A stretch of DNA of 64,000 nt from Kribbella sandramycini (lineage in GTDB: Bacteria > Actinomycetota > Actinomycetes > Propionibacteriales > Kribbellaceae). Below are positions 14,808-23,093 of the stretch, piece by piece (position 1 is the stretch's first letter; the number at the start of each line of letters is the position of its first letter). The notes under the pieces are model-generated. The model worked only from the letters and a program-made list of their open reading frames with translations. It searched no databases and was not told where the DNA came from. The position numbers and the translations under genes are program-made. Location: the NCBI RefSeq assembly GCF_013131805.1, contig NZ_JABJRC010000009.1, positions 1 through 64,000 on the forward strand, given 5' to 3'.

Positions 14808-15893
14808 GTGCACTCTGGAGTGGTGGAGTTCGGCGGCGAGTGTGATCCGCGGGAGGTCGGTCTGGACGCCGCTCGATTGGGTACGGCGATCGAGCAGGTG
14901 CGGTCCCGGCGCGGCGTGGCGCAGCTGTGTGTGATCAAGGACGGCCGGGTTGTGGTCGACAGATCGTTCGGCTGTGCGCCGGAGTCGCTGTTCTGGCTGT
15001 TCTCGGCCAGCAAGCCGTACGTCGCGATTCTGGTCCATCAGTTGGTGGAGTCCGGCGTACTGCATCTCGACGACGAGGTGGCGGCGTACTGGCCGCAGTT
15101 CGCGGGGGAGGGGAAGGACGGGATCACCGTCCGCGACGTGCTGCGGCATCGGTCCGGGCTGACGACGGTTGGGTCGTACTTGTCCGACGTCCGGGCGATG
15201 AGTGATTGGGATCGGTCGCTGCGCCGAATCGAGCAGGCGCGGCGGACGTACGCGATCGGGACGGTTGCCTACAGCCCGTTGGCGTCAGGCTTCGTCCTGG
15301 GCGAGTTGGTGCAGCGGATCACCCGGCACCCGCTGCCCGACGTGCTGCGGGAGGCGGTGCTCGGGCCGCTCGGTGTGCACAACACCTACCTCGGGCAGCC
15401 GTCCGAGCTGTGGGGGCGGCAGGTGCCGTTGAAGGTCAGTGGAGTGACCGGTCCGGTCGTGCAGTCGATCTTGAACCGGCGTAGTACGCGCGAAGCCGTC
15501 ATCCCGGCCGGTGGCGTCTCCACCACCGCGCGCGACCTCGCTGAGCTCTACCTGATGCTGCTGCGTGGCGGCATCGGTACGTCGGGCCGCGTGCTACGCC
15601 CGGAGTCGATCGCAGCCGCCGTCACACCGACCAGCGAGGGCGAAGTCGACCGCTGGGCGCAGCTGCCGATCCGGTGGGGGCAGGGGTTCCAGCTGGCCCG
15701 GCCGGACTCGGCGTTCGGTCAGTTGAGCAGCCCACGGACGTTCGGGCACAACGGCAGCAACTGTTGTATCGGCTGGGCCGACCCGGACCGACAGCTCGCC
15801 TACGCCTATCTGACCGACCACCTCGGCCGTGGGCCCGCGGAACGGGCCCACCACGCCGCCGTCGCGGACCGAGTCCTCGCTGCGGCCGGCTAA
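14808..15893 (+). CDS. Serine hydrolase, class C beta-lactamase/esterase family
   Basis: A 361-residue protein of the serine beta-lactamase/penicillin-binding-protein-like fold. The SxxK nucleophile motif is SASK (about residues 66-69), the second motif is probably YSPL near 160, and the third is HNGSN near 320. No signal peptide is evident, so it is probably a cytoplasmic esterase or D-amino-acid-active enzyme rather than a true beta-lactamase. The GTG start fits a leaderless promoter (TAGCTT 8 nt upstream). Its stop overlaps that of the convergent ClpP gene by 4 bp. Confidence 0.85.
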   Translation: MHSGVVEFGGECDPREVGLDAARLGTAIEQVRSRRGVAQLCVIKDGRVVVDRSFGCAPESLFWLFSASKPYVAILVHQLVESGVLHLDDEVAAYWPQFAGEGKDGITVRDVLRHRSGLTTVGSYLSDVRAMSDWDRSLRRIEQARRTYAIGTVAYSPLASGFVLGELVQRITRHPLPDVLREAVLGPLGVHNTYLGQPSELWGRQVPLKVSGVTGPVVQSILNRRSTREAVIPAGGVSTTARDLAELYLMLLRGGIGTSGRVLRPESIAAAVTPTSEGEVDRWAQLPIRWGQGFQLARPDSAFGQLSSPRTFGHNGSNCCIGWADPDRQLAYAYLTDHLGRGPAERAHHAAVADRVLAAAG

Positions 15894-16498
15894 CTGAACA
15901 CCGGCACCGGAACGCGTTGCTGGACGACGTGGTCGACGATGCCGTACTCCTTGGCCGCCTCTGCCGTCAGCACGTGGTCGCGGTCGGTGTCGTGCCGCAG
16001 CTTCTCGATGCTCTGCCCAGTGTGCTCGGAGAGGATCGACTCGACCTGGCCACGTACCCGGACCACCTCGTCCGCCTGCAGGATCAGGTCCGGAATCGTG
16101 CCCCGACCCCGTGCGGCCGGTTGGTGCAGGACGACCCGAGCATGTGGCAGTACCGCGCGCTGCCCGGGCGCACCGGCCGCCAGCAACACCGCACCGGCCG
16201 CAATGGCCTGCCCGACGCCGAACGTCTCTACCGGTGCTGAGATGAACCGCATCGTGTCGTAGATCGCCAGCGCGGCCGTCATGTCACCGCCCTCGCAGTT
16301 GATGTAGAGCTTGATCGGCGACTCGGCGCTCTCGGCTTCCAGATGCAGGAGCTGTGCGATCAGCGCGTTGGCGACGCCGGCGTCGATCGCCGTCCCGAGG
16401 TACATGATCCGCTCGGAGAGCAGGAACGAGTAGACGTCCATCACCCGCTCACCGCGCGGATGCTGGGTGATGACGTTCGGAATCGTGTAGCTGCTCAT
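15890..16498 (-). CDS. ClpP-family subunit with Ser-to-Ala active site (probably inactive)
   Basis: A 202-residue ClpP homologue. The nucleophile position, normally the Ser in GQAASMG, reads GQAIAAG, with Ala100 encoded by GCG (16199-16201). The other triad residues, His125 (LHQPAARG) and Asp174 (DTDRDHVLTAE), keep the exact E. coli spacings of 25 and 49. The usual SPGGSV loop is CEGGDM. The gene is coupled (ATGA) to a second ClpP gene that has an intact triad. It probably forms mixed rings in which it is structural or regulatory, like cyanobacterial ClpR; that role is inferred. Confidence 0.88.
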   Translation of the reverse strand: MSSYTIPNVITQHPRGERVMDVYSFLLSERIMYLGTAIDAGVANALIAQLLHLEAESAESPIKLYINCEGGDMTAALAIYDTMRFISAPVETFGVGQAIAAGAVLLAAGAPGQRAVLPHARVVLHQPAARGRGTIPDLILQADEVVRVRGQVESILSEHTGQSIEKLRHDTDRDHVLTAEAAKEYGIVDHVVQQRVPVPVFS

Positions 16499-17091
16499 GC
16501 GGCCGTCCCCTCCAGAGGCATCACCTGGTCGAACGACGAGACGATGTGATCGATGAAGCCGTAGTCGCGGGCTTCCTCCGCGGTGTACCAGTGGTCGTGG
16601 CGCGAGTCCTCGTGGACGACGTCGAACGGCTGCCCGGTGTCGTCGGCGACCAGCGTGAGCACGGTGTCCCGGATGTGCCGCAGATCGTTGGCCTGGATCT
16701 CGATCTCGACCGCCGAGCCGCCGATGCCGGCCGAGCCCTGGTGCATCAGGATGCGGGCGTGCCGGAGGGCGTACCGCTTCCCCGGCGTACCGGCCGAGAG
16801 CAGGAACTGACCGGCGCTGCAGGCCAGCCCGATCGCCAGCGTCGACACGTCACAGGGCACCAGCCGCATCACGTCGCGGATCGCGAGCATCGACGGCACC
16901 GATCCGCCGAGCGAGTGGATCCACAACGCGATGTCGCGCTCGGGGTCCTCGGCGGCCAGCGTCAGGAGCTGGGTGGCGAGCAGGGTGCCGTTGTCGTCGT
17001 CGAGGGTTCCGTCCAGGACGACGACGCGGCGGTCGAGCAGCCGCTGCCGCGCGGTCGAGTTGAACAGCGGTGCTTTGGGGTCATCTGCCAT
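16495..17091 (-). CDS. clpP: ATP-dependent Clp protease proteolytic subunit
   Basis: A 198-residue ClpP with a complete triad: Ser92 (GLACSAGQFLL), His117 (ILMHQGSAG) and Asp166 (EDSRHDHWYTAEEA), with the standard spacings. The start at 17091 (MADDPKAPLF) replaces a longer non-homologous frame. It is the first gene of a two-gene operon and overlaps a ClpP paralogue lacking the catalytic serine. No clpX gene is adjacent, so this pair is probably accessory, comparable to the second clpP pair (clpP3/clpP4) of streptomycetes, rather than the housekeeping operon. Confidence 0.92.
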   Translation of the reverse strand: MADDPKAPLFNSTARQRLLDRRVVVLDGTLDDDNGTLLATQLLTLAAEDPERDIALWIHSLGGSVPSMLAIRDVMRLVPCDVSTLAIGLACSAGQFLLSAGTPGKRYALRHARILMHQGSAGIGGSAVEIEIQANDLRHIRDTVLTLVADDTGQPFDVVHEDSRHDHWYTAEEARDYGFIDHIVSSFDQVMPLEGTAA

Positions 17092-17190
17092 ACGTTCCAC
17101 TCTGGCCGGGCGCCATCCGCGTTCCCCAGTTTTTCTGCTGACGGCAAGTCTGCTCTCAGCCGACAAGATGCTGTGGCAGGCTCTCGCGCT

Positions 17191-17568
17191 GTGAACCTGA
17201 GCGACACCGCGATCCTGGTGGCAGATGACCTGTCCGACTCCGAGCGCACCCTGCTGGCTCGTACGGCGACTCCCGCCGCGACGCTACTCGGCGCGGTCTC
17301 GATGATCCTCCGGACGACGCTCTTCAGCGCGGACCCGGCCGCCTGGGTCGACATGTGGCAGGCCCGCCCCGACCTCGCCCGGATCGAGTGGATGGACGGC
17401 CCCGAACTCTCCGAAGTCGTCGCCCACCTCGCCGCCAAGGACTACGAAGGCCAGATCGAAGGCGTCCCCGGCCTCCGCATCACCTCCTGCAACGACCACA
17501 CCGCCGACATGCTCTGGCTCGGGGCCGCGACCCCGGTCGAACTCCAGCTCACCCGCCAGCTTTCGTAG
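17191..17568 (+). CDS. Hypothetical protein
   Basis: A 125-residue soluble protein starting at GTG (VNLSDTAILVADDLSDSERT). It is acidic, with no signal peptide or membrane helix, and contains a Cys in ITSCNDHTADMLWLG. I recognise no family. It is divergent from the clpP operon and its 3' end overlaps the convergent methyltransferase gene by 20 bp. A sequence CAGGCT 8 nt before the GTG could be a weak -10 box for a leaderless mRNA. Confidence 0.65.
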   Translation: MNLSDTAILVADDLSDSERTLLARTATPAATLLGAVSMILRTTLFSADPAAWVDMWQARPDLARIEWMDGPELSEVVAHLAAKDYEGQIEGVPGLRITSCNDHTADMLWLGAATPVELQLTRQLS

Positions 17569-18163
17569 CCCGGCCCAGGATGTGCGGCGCCGCCGGATTG
17601 AATCCGGTGGCGGGGAAGTCGAACCGGTCGACCTCGGTCACGGTGAAGCCGGCCGCGGTGATCGCGCCGAGGGTGTCGCGGTGCAGGTGGCAGCCGCCCG
17701 ACAGCGCTGGGTAGATGGTCGCGTCGAGGACGCGCTGGAGCCGGCCGGGCATGCCGGCCACATGCTCGTAGAACCGGAGCTCGCCGTCCGGCCGGAGGAC
17801 GCGTCGCGCCTCGGCGAGCGTGGTCGCCTGGTCGGGGACCGAGCAGAGGACGAGCGACGTGACGACGGCGTCCATCGAGTTCTCCGCGAGTGGGAGGCGA
17901 TCCGCGGTGCCGTCGACGACCTGGACCGGGACGGACGCCGGCGCGGACTCGGCGCGGGCCCGCAGATACGGCTCGGGCTCGACAGCGAGCACGCTCGTCA
18001 CGGACGGCGGGTAGTGGCCGAAGTTGCCGCCGTCGCCGCAGCCGATCTCGACCACCGCGCCCGACAGCCCCGCCAGCAGCCGGGCCCGATGCGCGGCCAC
18101 CCCCTGGGCATCCATTTGCGGGCGCACGCGCGCGTAGATCCTGGCGAAGACGGGATGGCCCAT
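17549..18163 (-). CDS. Class I SAM-dependent methyltransferase
   Basis: A 204-residue methyltransferase. Motif I is VVEIGCGDGGNF (about residues 37-48), the acidic strand end is VEPEPYLRARA and motif post-I/II is VVTSLVLCSVPD. The layout resembles phosphatidylethanolamine N-methyltransferase/UbiE-like small enzymes. The start is 3 nt after the stop of the upstream alpha/beta hydrolase gene, so the two are cotranscribed. The acceptor substrate cannot be inferred from the sequence. Confidence 0.85.
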   Translation of the reverse strand: MGHPVFARIYARVRPQMDAQGVAAHRARLLAGLSGAVVEIGCGDGGNFGHYPPSVTSVLAVEPEPYLRARAESAPASVPVQVVDGTADRLPLAENSMDAVVTSLVLCSVPDQATTLAEARRVLRPDGELRFYEHVAGMPGRLQRVLDATIYPALSGGCHLHRDTLGAITAAGFTVTEVDRFDFPATGFNPAAPHILGRATKAGG

Positions 18164-18166
18164 GCG

Positions 18167-19033
18167 CTACAGCTTCGCAGCCAACCGGTCCGCCAGGTCC
18201 GCCGGAAAGGCGTGTCCCAGCCCGGGCACCCGCTCGATCTCACACCCGAACCCGGTCAGCGCGTCCGCCGCGGCGTCCACCACCTCGAGCAGGTCGTCGT
18301 CGGTCCCGATCCAAATAGTTGCCGGTGACAACTTGTTGGCCGCGCTCGCCGGCAACTCACGCAACGCCGGCGCCAACGCCAGGACGCCGCTCGCCGGGCT
18401 CGGCTCCGCCGTGAACGCCCAGTTCAGCGCGACCCGCCCACCCGCGGAGAACCCCGCCGCGACAACCGGCAGCCCGGCCAGCTCGGCGGGCAGACCGGCA
18501 AGCGCGCGAGCGATATCAGCCGCCGCCTGCGCGGGATCAGGCCACGTCCGGTACATCGGCGACATCCGCCGCGACGACTCCACACAAACCAGCGCATACC
18601 CAAGTTCGAGCACCCCCGCCCAATCCCGCCGAGCATGCTCCGCACCCTGCCCAGCCCCATGCAACGCCACCACCACTCCAACTGATGGGACCGCCGGGAG
18701 AGTGATGCGGGCGGGGGTGGGGTCGTCGGTGGCTCGTTCCGCGGAAGTTGCGACGAGGTGCCGGAAGTCGGGGTTGGCTTGCAACGCTTCGAGGTCGTCG
18801 TCTTCGAGGATTTCGGGGCGCCACCAGGCGCCGGCGGCGGCGGCGGACTGGAGGGTGGCGAGGGCGGCGGCCGGGTCGCCCGAAGCGCCTAGAAGACAGG
18901 CGCGGAGGTGGGCGAGCTCGGCGGCGTGCGCGGGGAGGTCGGCGGCGTCGAGGGCGGTCAGCGCCTCGGCGTAGCGGCCTTCGCCGTACTGGGCCTCGAC
19001 GTGGTCGACGAGGTCGTCGTAGCGGGTGTCCAT
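18167..19033 (-). CDS. Alpha/beta hydrolase with N-terminal helical repeat region
   Basis: A 288-residue protein. Residues 1-90 are helical and resemble tetratricopeptide-type repeats (YAEALTALDAADLPAHAAELAHL). The hydrolase domain follows: VVALHGAGQGAEH, nucleophile elbow GFSAGGRVALNW (about 190), and the catalytic His in GLGHAFPADLA at the end. It looks like a phospholipase/carboxylesterase-type enzyme. The ATG at 19033 is chosen over an ATG three codons upstream because AGG lies about 10 nt before it; the choice is weak. The gene leads a two-gene operon with a methyltransferase. Confidence 0.8.
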   Translation of the reverse strand: MDTRYDDLVDHVEAQYGEGRYAEALTALDAADLPAHAAELAHLRACLLGASGDPAAALATLQSAAAAGAWWRPEILEDDDLEALQANPDFRHLVATSAERATDDPTPARITLPAVPSVGVVVALHGAGQGAEHARRDWAGVLELGYALVCVESSRRMSPMYRTWPDPAQAAADIARALAGLPAELAGLPVVAAGFSAGGRVALNWAFTAEPSPASGVLALAPALRELPASAANKLSPATIWIGTDDDLLEVVDAAADALTGFGCEIERVPGLGHAFPADLADRLAAKL

Positions 19034-19100
19034 GGGAGGCATCCTGGCAGTTCGGCGGGGCCGACTCGAACCGGTTTTCGAAAGTGTCCGGGGGAGCGCC

Positions 19101-19106
19101 TAAGGT
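19101..19106 (+). promoter_or_regulatory. -10 hexamer TAAGGT before pcrA
   Basis: TAAGGT lies 8 nt upstream of the ATG at 19115 with no Shine-Dalgarno between them, consistent with a leaderless mRNA. Confidence 0.45.
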
Positions 19107-19114
19107 GTTGGGTG

Positions 19115-21433
19115 ATGACTACGCTGTTCTCGCCTGATGAGCTCCCCGTGCCGCTGGAGGAGCCGAAGAAGCACCGGACCGATCCGGATGCGCTGCTGGC
19201 CGGGCTCAACCCGCAGCAGCGGGCCGCTGTCGTGCACGCGGGTAAGCCGCTGCTCGTGGTGGCCGGCGCCGGCTCGGGGAAGACCCGGGTGCTGACGCGG
19301 CGGATCGCCTATCTGCTCGGCGCGCGGGATGCGCATCCCGGGTCGATCCTGGCGATCACGTTCACCAACAAGGCGGCCGCCGAGATGCGCGAGCGGGTCG
19401 TCGACCTGGTCGGCCCGCGGGCGAAGCTGATGTGGGTCTCGACGTTCCACAGCTCCTGTGTGCGGATCCTGCGCCGCGACATCAAGAAGTTCGGTATCAA
19501 CCCGACGTTCTCGATCTACGACGCGACCGACTCGCGCCGGCTGATGACGCTGGTCTGCCGCGAGCTCGATCTCGACGTCAAGCGCTACAACCCGCGCGCC
19601 GTGCTGAACTGGATCAGCACCCAGAAAAACGAGCTGATCGACCACGAGACCGCGGCGTCCAAGACCGAGAACCATCTCGAGCAGACGTACGCCGAGTGCT
19701 ACCGGATCTACCAGGAGCGGCTCGCCCAGGCCAACGCGCTGGACTTCGACGACCTGCTGATGACCACGGTCAACCTGCTGCAGGCCTTCCCCGACGTCCG
19801 GGAGTACTACCGGCGCCGCTTCCGGCATGTGATGGTCGACGAGTACCAGGACACCAACCACGCGCAGTACACGCTGATCCGCGAGCTCTGCGGGGAGGAC
19901 GAGCCCGGGGCCGCCGGGCCGACGGCGCCGCCCGCCGAGCTGATGGTGGTCGGCGACTCGGACCAGTCGATCTACGCGTTCCGCGGGGCGACGATCCGCA
20001 ACATCCTCGCCTTCGAGGAGGATTTCACCGGCGCCGAGACGATCCTGCTCGAACAGAACTACCGCTCCACCCAGACCATCCTGACCGCCGCGAACGCCGT
20101 CATCTCGCGGAACGAGGGCCGGATGGCGAAGAACCTGTGGTCCGATCAGGGCCAGGGCGAGCAGATCGCGGTCTACGTCGCCGACAACGAGCACGACGAG
20201 GCCCAGTTCGTCGCCGACGAGATCGACCGGCTCGCCGACGCCGACCAGGTGAAACCGAGTGACGTCGCGGTCTTCTACCGGACGAACGCGCAGTCCCGGG
20301 TGTTCGAGGAGGTCTTCATCCGGACGGGCCATCCGTACAAGGTGGTCGGCGGCGTCCGGTTCTACGAGCGCAAGGAGGTCCGGGACGCGCTCGCCTACCT
20401 GCGCATCCTGGTGAACCCCGAGGACACCGTCTCGCTGCGCCGGATCATGAACGAGCCGAAACGCGGGATCGGCGACCGCGCCGAGGCCGCGATCGAGGCG
20501 CTCGCCCAGCGCGAGCGGATCTCGTTCGCCCAGGCGATGCGCCGCGCGCAGGACGCGCCGGCGATGGCGTCCCGCTCGGTGAACGCGGTGCAGGCCTTCG
20601 TCGACATCCTCGACGAGCTGACCGCGATGGTCGATTCCGGCGCCCCGCCGGACGACATCCTCGACACCGCGCTGCACCGCTCGACGTACTACGAGACCCT
20701 GCAGAAATCCCCCGACCCGCAGGACGAGACCCGCCTGGAGAACCTGGACGAGTTCATCTCGGTGGCCCGCGAGTTCGTCGAGGAGCGGACGGCGGCGGGT
20801 GAGCCGGCCGATCTGCAGGCCTTCCTGGAGCGGGTCGCGCTGGTCGCCGACGCCGATCAGATCCCGGATGCCGATGACGACGGCGGTGTCGTCACGCTGA
20901 TGACGCTGCACACCGCGAAGGGCCTGGAGTTCCCGGTCGTCTTCCTGACCGGTATGGAGGACGGCGTCTTCCCGCACTCGCGATCGCTGACCGACCTCAA
21001 GGAGCTCGAGGAGGAGCGCCGGCTGGCCTACGTCGGCATCACCCGGGCCCGGCAGCGGCTGGCGATCTCCCGGGCCGCCGTCCGCTCGGCGTACGGCGCT
21101 CCCCAGCACAACCCGCCGTCCCGCTTCCTGGAGGAGATCCCGGCCGAGCTGCTCGACTGGCGCCGCGACGAGTCCGCCATCACCCGCTGGTCCGGCACCG
21201 GCACGTCAACCGGCAGCGGTATCCCCAGCCGTTACGAACCGTCGCGACGCACGTCGTCCGACAAGCCCGTCATCAGCCTGAATCCGGGCGACCGAGTGGT
21301 CCACGACAGCTTCGGCATGGGCACCGTCGTCGTCGTCCGCGGCGAGGGCCAACAGGCCCAGGCCGATATCGACTTCGGCTCCGAAGGCGTAAAACGCCTG
21401 CTCCTGCGCTACGCACCCGTCGAAAAGATCTAG
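19115..21433 (+). CDS. pcrA: ATP-dependent DNA helicase UvrD/PcrA
   Basis: A 772-residue superfamily 1A 3'-5' helicase. Motifs in order: Q motif LNPQQRAAV, Walker A AGAGSGKT, Walker B with motif II VDEYQDTNHAQ, motif III GDSDQSIYAFRGA, motif IV QNYRS, motif V TLHTAKGLEF and motif VI VGITRARQRL. The C-terminus has the Tudor-like RNA-polymerase-binding domain (GDRVVHDSFGMGTVV). It acts in nucleotide-excision repair and in clearing recombination and replication intermediates. The ATG at 19115 is fixed by family alignment (MTTLFSPDELP) and by the -10 box; the longer frame overlaps the divergent hydrolase. Confidence 0.95.
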   Translation: MTTLFSPDELPVPLEEPKKHRTDPDALLAGLNPQQRAAVVHAGKPLLVVAGAGSGKTRVLTRRIAYLLGARDAHPGSILAITFTNKAAAEMRERVVDLVGPRAKLMWVSTFHSSCVRILRRDIKKFGINPTFSIYDATDSRRLMTLVCRELDLDVKRYNPRAVLNWISTQKNELIDHETAASKTENHLEQTYAECYRIYQERLAQANALDFDDLLMTTVNLLQAFPDVREYYRRRFRHVMVDEYQDTNHAQYTLIRELCGEDEPGAAGPTAPPAELMVVGDSDQSIYAFRGATIRNILAFEEDFTGAETILLEQNYRSTQTILTAANAVISRNEGRMAKNLWSDQGQGEQIAVYVADNEHDEAQFVADEIDRLADADQVKPSDVAVFYRTNAQSRVFEEVFIRTGHPYKVVGGVRFYERKEVRDALAYLRILVNPEDTVSLRRIMNEPKRGIGDRAEAAIEALAQRERISFAQAMRRAQDAPAMASRSVNAVQAFVDILDELTAMVDSGAPPDDILDTALHRSTYYETLQKSPDPQDETRLENLDEFISVAREFVEERTAAGEPADLQAFLERVALVADADQIPDADDDGGVVTLMTLHTAKGLEFPVVFLTGMEDGVFPHSRSLTDLKELEEERRLAYVGITRARQRLAISRAAVRSAYGAPQHNPPSRFLEEIPAELLDWRRDESAITRWSGTGTSTGSGIPSRYEPSRRTSSDKPVISLNPGDRVVHDSFGMGTVVVVRGEGQQAQADIDFGSEGVKRLLLRYAPVEKI

Positions 21434-21472
21434 AAGACCTGCGGCAAGAAAGTTTCGTATTGCGTTGCATCT

Positions 21473-21508
21473 GGGGCGAAGATTGAGACAATCGAGGATC
21501 TTCGCCCC
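21473..21508. terminator. 11-bp stem-loop downstream of pcrA
   Basis: GGGGCGAAGAT (21473-21483) pairs perfectly with ATCTTCGCCCC (21498-21508) across a 14-nt loop. It lies 40 nt past the pcrA stop and 21 nt before the next start. It lacks a T-run, as is common in high-GC actinobacteria. It could also be a leader structure of the downstream gene. Confidence 0.6.
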
Positions 21509-21529
21509 TCCTTCGGAAGCGCCCACTTC

Positions 21530-22093
21530 ATGCCCAAGCCGGTAGCAGACAGTCACCGCCGGATCATTCTGGCGGGGGCGAACCCTGGGCTGCGGCTGTT
21601 CGACGAGGCGGGGAAGGTGACGGCGTACGCCTCGATCTGGATGGTCGACTGGTCGATCCGGGGCGCCGGGACGGCGGTGGTGTTGTGGTTCGACGGGATC
21701 GTGCGGGTGGTCTCGGAGGATGTCGATCTGGCCTCCTGGCTGGAGCGGTACTTCGTCCGGTCGTTCCTCGAGGTGCAGGGCCTGCCGTGGCACGAGCCCG
21801 CGGTCGAGCGGGATCTGGTGCAGGTCTCGATGAACCTGGCCGACGGGTTGAGCGCCAAGGCGGCCGATATCCAGATCGAGATGGGCGGCGTGCTGGATCG
21901 CCGGCTGTTTGCCACTGACAACTTTCCGCTTGCTGAAGGCAACCATGCGCTGAGTCTGGTGATCGCGCCGGTCCGCTCGGCCACGGTCTCGATCGGCGGC
22001 GCGTCCGTCCCCGGTTTCGTCCAGGTCGACGGCACACCGGAGAAGCCCGGCTCCTCCGCATTCCTCACCACAGCTGAGGTTTGGCGGCGCTAG
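21530..22093 (+). CDS. Hypothetical protein
   Basis: A 187-residue soluble protein with no recognised family. It has alternating strand-rich segments (TAVVLWFDGIVRVVSEDVDLASWLERYF) and a C-terminal strand cluster (ALSLVIAPVRSATVSIGGA). No signal peptide or membrane helix is seen. GGAAG lies 14-18 nt upstream of the ATG. It is monocistronic, and its stop overlaps the convergent hydrolase stop (CTAG at 22090-22093). A dimeric strand-rich binding fold is possible but unproven. Confidence 0.65.
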   Translation: MPKPVADSHRRIILAGANPGLRLFDEAGKVTAYASIWMVDWSIRGAGTAVVLWFDGIVRVVSEDVDLASWLERYFVRSFLEVQGLPWHEPAVERDLVQVSMNLADGLSAKAADIQIEMGGVLDRRLFATDNFPLAEGNHALSLVIAPVRSATVSIGGASVPGFVQVDGTPEKPGSSAFLTTAEVWRR

Positions 22094-23064
22094 AGCGCTC
22101 GCAGCGTTGCCCGGTAGTCGTCGAGGACGCCGGGCGCGAAGACGGCCCGCGGCCAGAGGACGGCGGTCGCGAGGCCGAGCAGCTCGGAGTCCGCAACGTC
22201 GGGCCGAGCCATCGAATGCGCGGCCGCGAACCGCCGGACGGTCAGCCGATCGCCGAGCAGCCGTTGATAGGTCGACGCCGTCTCCGCGATGTCGACGTTC
22301 CGATCGTGCTCGCCGAGCATCAGGTGCACGGGGATCTTGAGCGCCTGGAGGTCGGCCGTGGCGTCCGCGGTGTAGTTGCGCCGGACGAAGGCCCACCGAT
22401 CGGCGGCCATCGGCTCCGGGTCGGTGGTCTTGGCCCGGTAGGTGTCGTAGTCCGCGTTCTGCTGGAGGAGCGCGCGCGTCTGATCGCTGACGGCGATTGC
22501 CCGGGCGCGCTCGTCCGCGGAAGCCTTCTCATGGTCGAGCTCGGCAAGCAGGTTGAACCGCCCCTGGCGCAGCCAGTTGATCGCCGGGCTGACGGCGACG
22601 ACGGCGTCCGCCCGCACCTTGGGCAGCACCCAGCCCGCCTGGCTGGCGCCCCACAACACGACCGGCCCAGCCGGGATCTCCGACTGACCGCGAGCCCACT
22701 CCAGCACCTGGGACACCTCACTCGCCCGGTCGGCCATGCTCTGGGCGAGCCAATTGCCGGTCGAGCCGCCGATCCCCGGTTTGCTCCACGACAGCGTCGC
22801 GAACCCGGCGTCCCCAGCGGCCTCGAACCAGGGCAGGTAGAGCCCGTCGTGCGTCGCCTCGACCGGGCCGTCGCCGTGCACCATCACGACCAGCCCGCGC
22901 GCCGGCTCGCCCTCCGGCGTGGCGAGGACGGCGGCCAGCGTGCCACCCGGCACCGGGATCGTCAGCTCGCGCGTCCGGAGCCGGTAGTCGTTCCCGACCA
23001 GCGTCACGACGACCCCGGCGCCGAGCAGGGCGAGCACGATCCCAAGAATGATCAACTTACGCAC
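22090..23064 (-). CDS. Membrane-anchored alpha/beta hydrolase
   Basis: A 324-residue hydrolase with an N-terminal signal-anchor helix (MRKLIILGIVLALLGAGVVV), so the enzyme domain faces outward. The oxyanion strand is LVVMVHGDGPVE, the nucleophile elbow WGASQAGW is near residue 150, the acid is likely in LMLGEHDRNVD and the His in AAAHSMARPD. It resembles dienelactone-hydrolase/acyl-CoA-thioesterase-like secreted esterases. It is divergent from the PaaX-like regulator, with only 29 bp between the two starts, so that regulator may control it. Confidence 0.82.
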   Translation of the reverse strand: MRKLIILGIVLALLGAGVVVTLVGNDYRLRTRELTIPVPGGTLAAVLATPEGEPARGLVVMVHGDGPVEATHDGLYLPWFEAAGDAGFATLSWSKPGIGGSTGNWLAQSMADRASEVSQVLEWARGQSEIPAGPVVLWGASQAGWVLPKVRADAVVAVSPAINWLRQGRFNLLAELDHEKASADERARAIAVSDQTRALLQQNADYDTYRAKTTDPEPMAADRWAFVRRNYTADATADLQALKIPVHLMLGEHDRNVDIAETASTYQRLLGDRLTVRRFAAAHSMARPDVADSELLGLATAVLWPRAVFAPGVLDDYRATLRAL

Positions 23065-23081
23065 GTTCGTAGCCTAGATGA

Positions 23082-23087
23082 TAGATT
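23082..23087 (+). promoter_or_regulatory. -10 hexamer TAGATT before paaX-like gene
   Basis: TAGATT is followed by 6 nt and the ATG at 23094, with no Shine-Dalgarno. It fits a leaderless promoter in the 29-bp divergent gap. Confidence 0.45.
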
Positions 23088-23093
23088 CAAGCC

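Noticed and set aside
14808..15893. Calling the serine hydrolase a beta-lactamase resistance gene
   Set aside because: It lacks a signal peptide and a convincing YxN motif, so it is more likely an esterase of the same fold.
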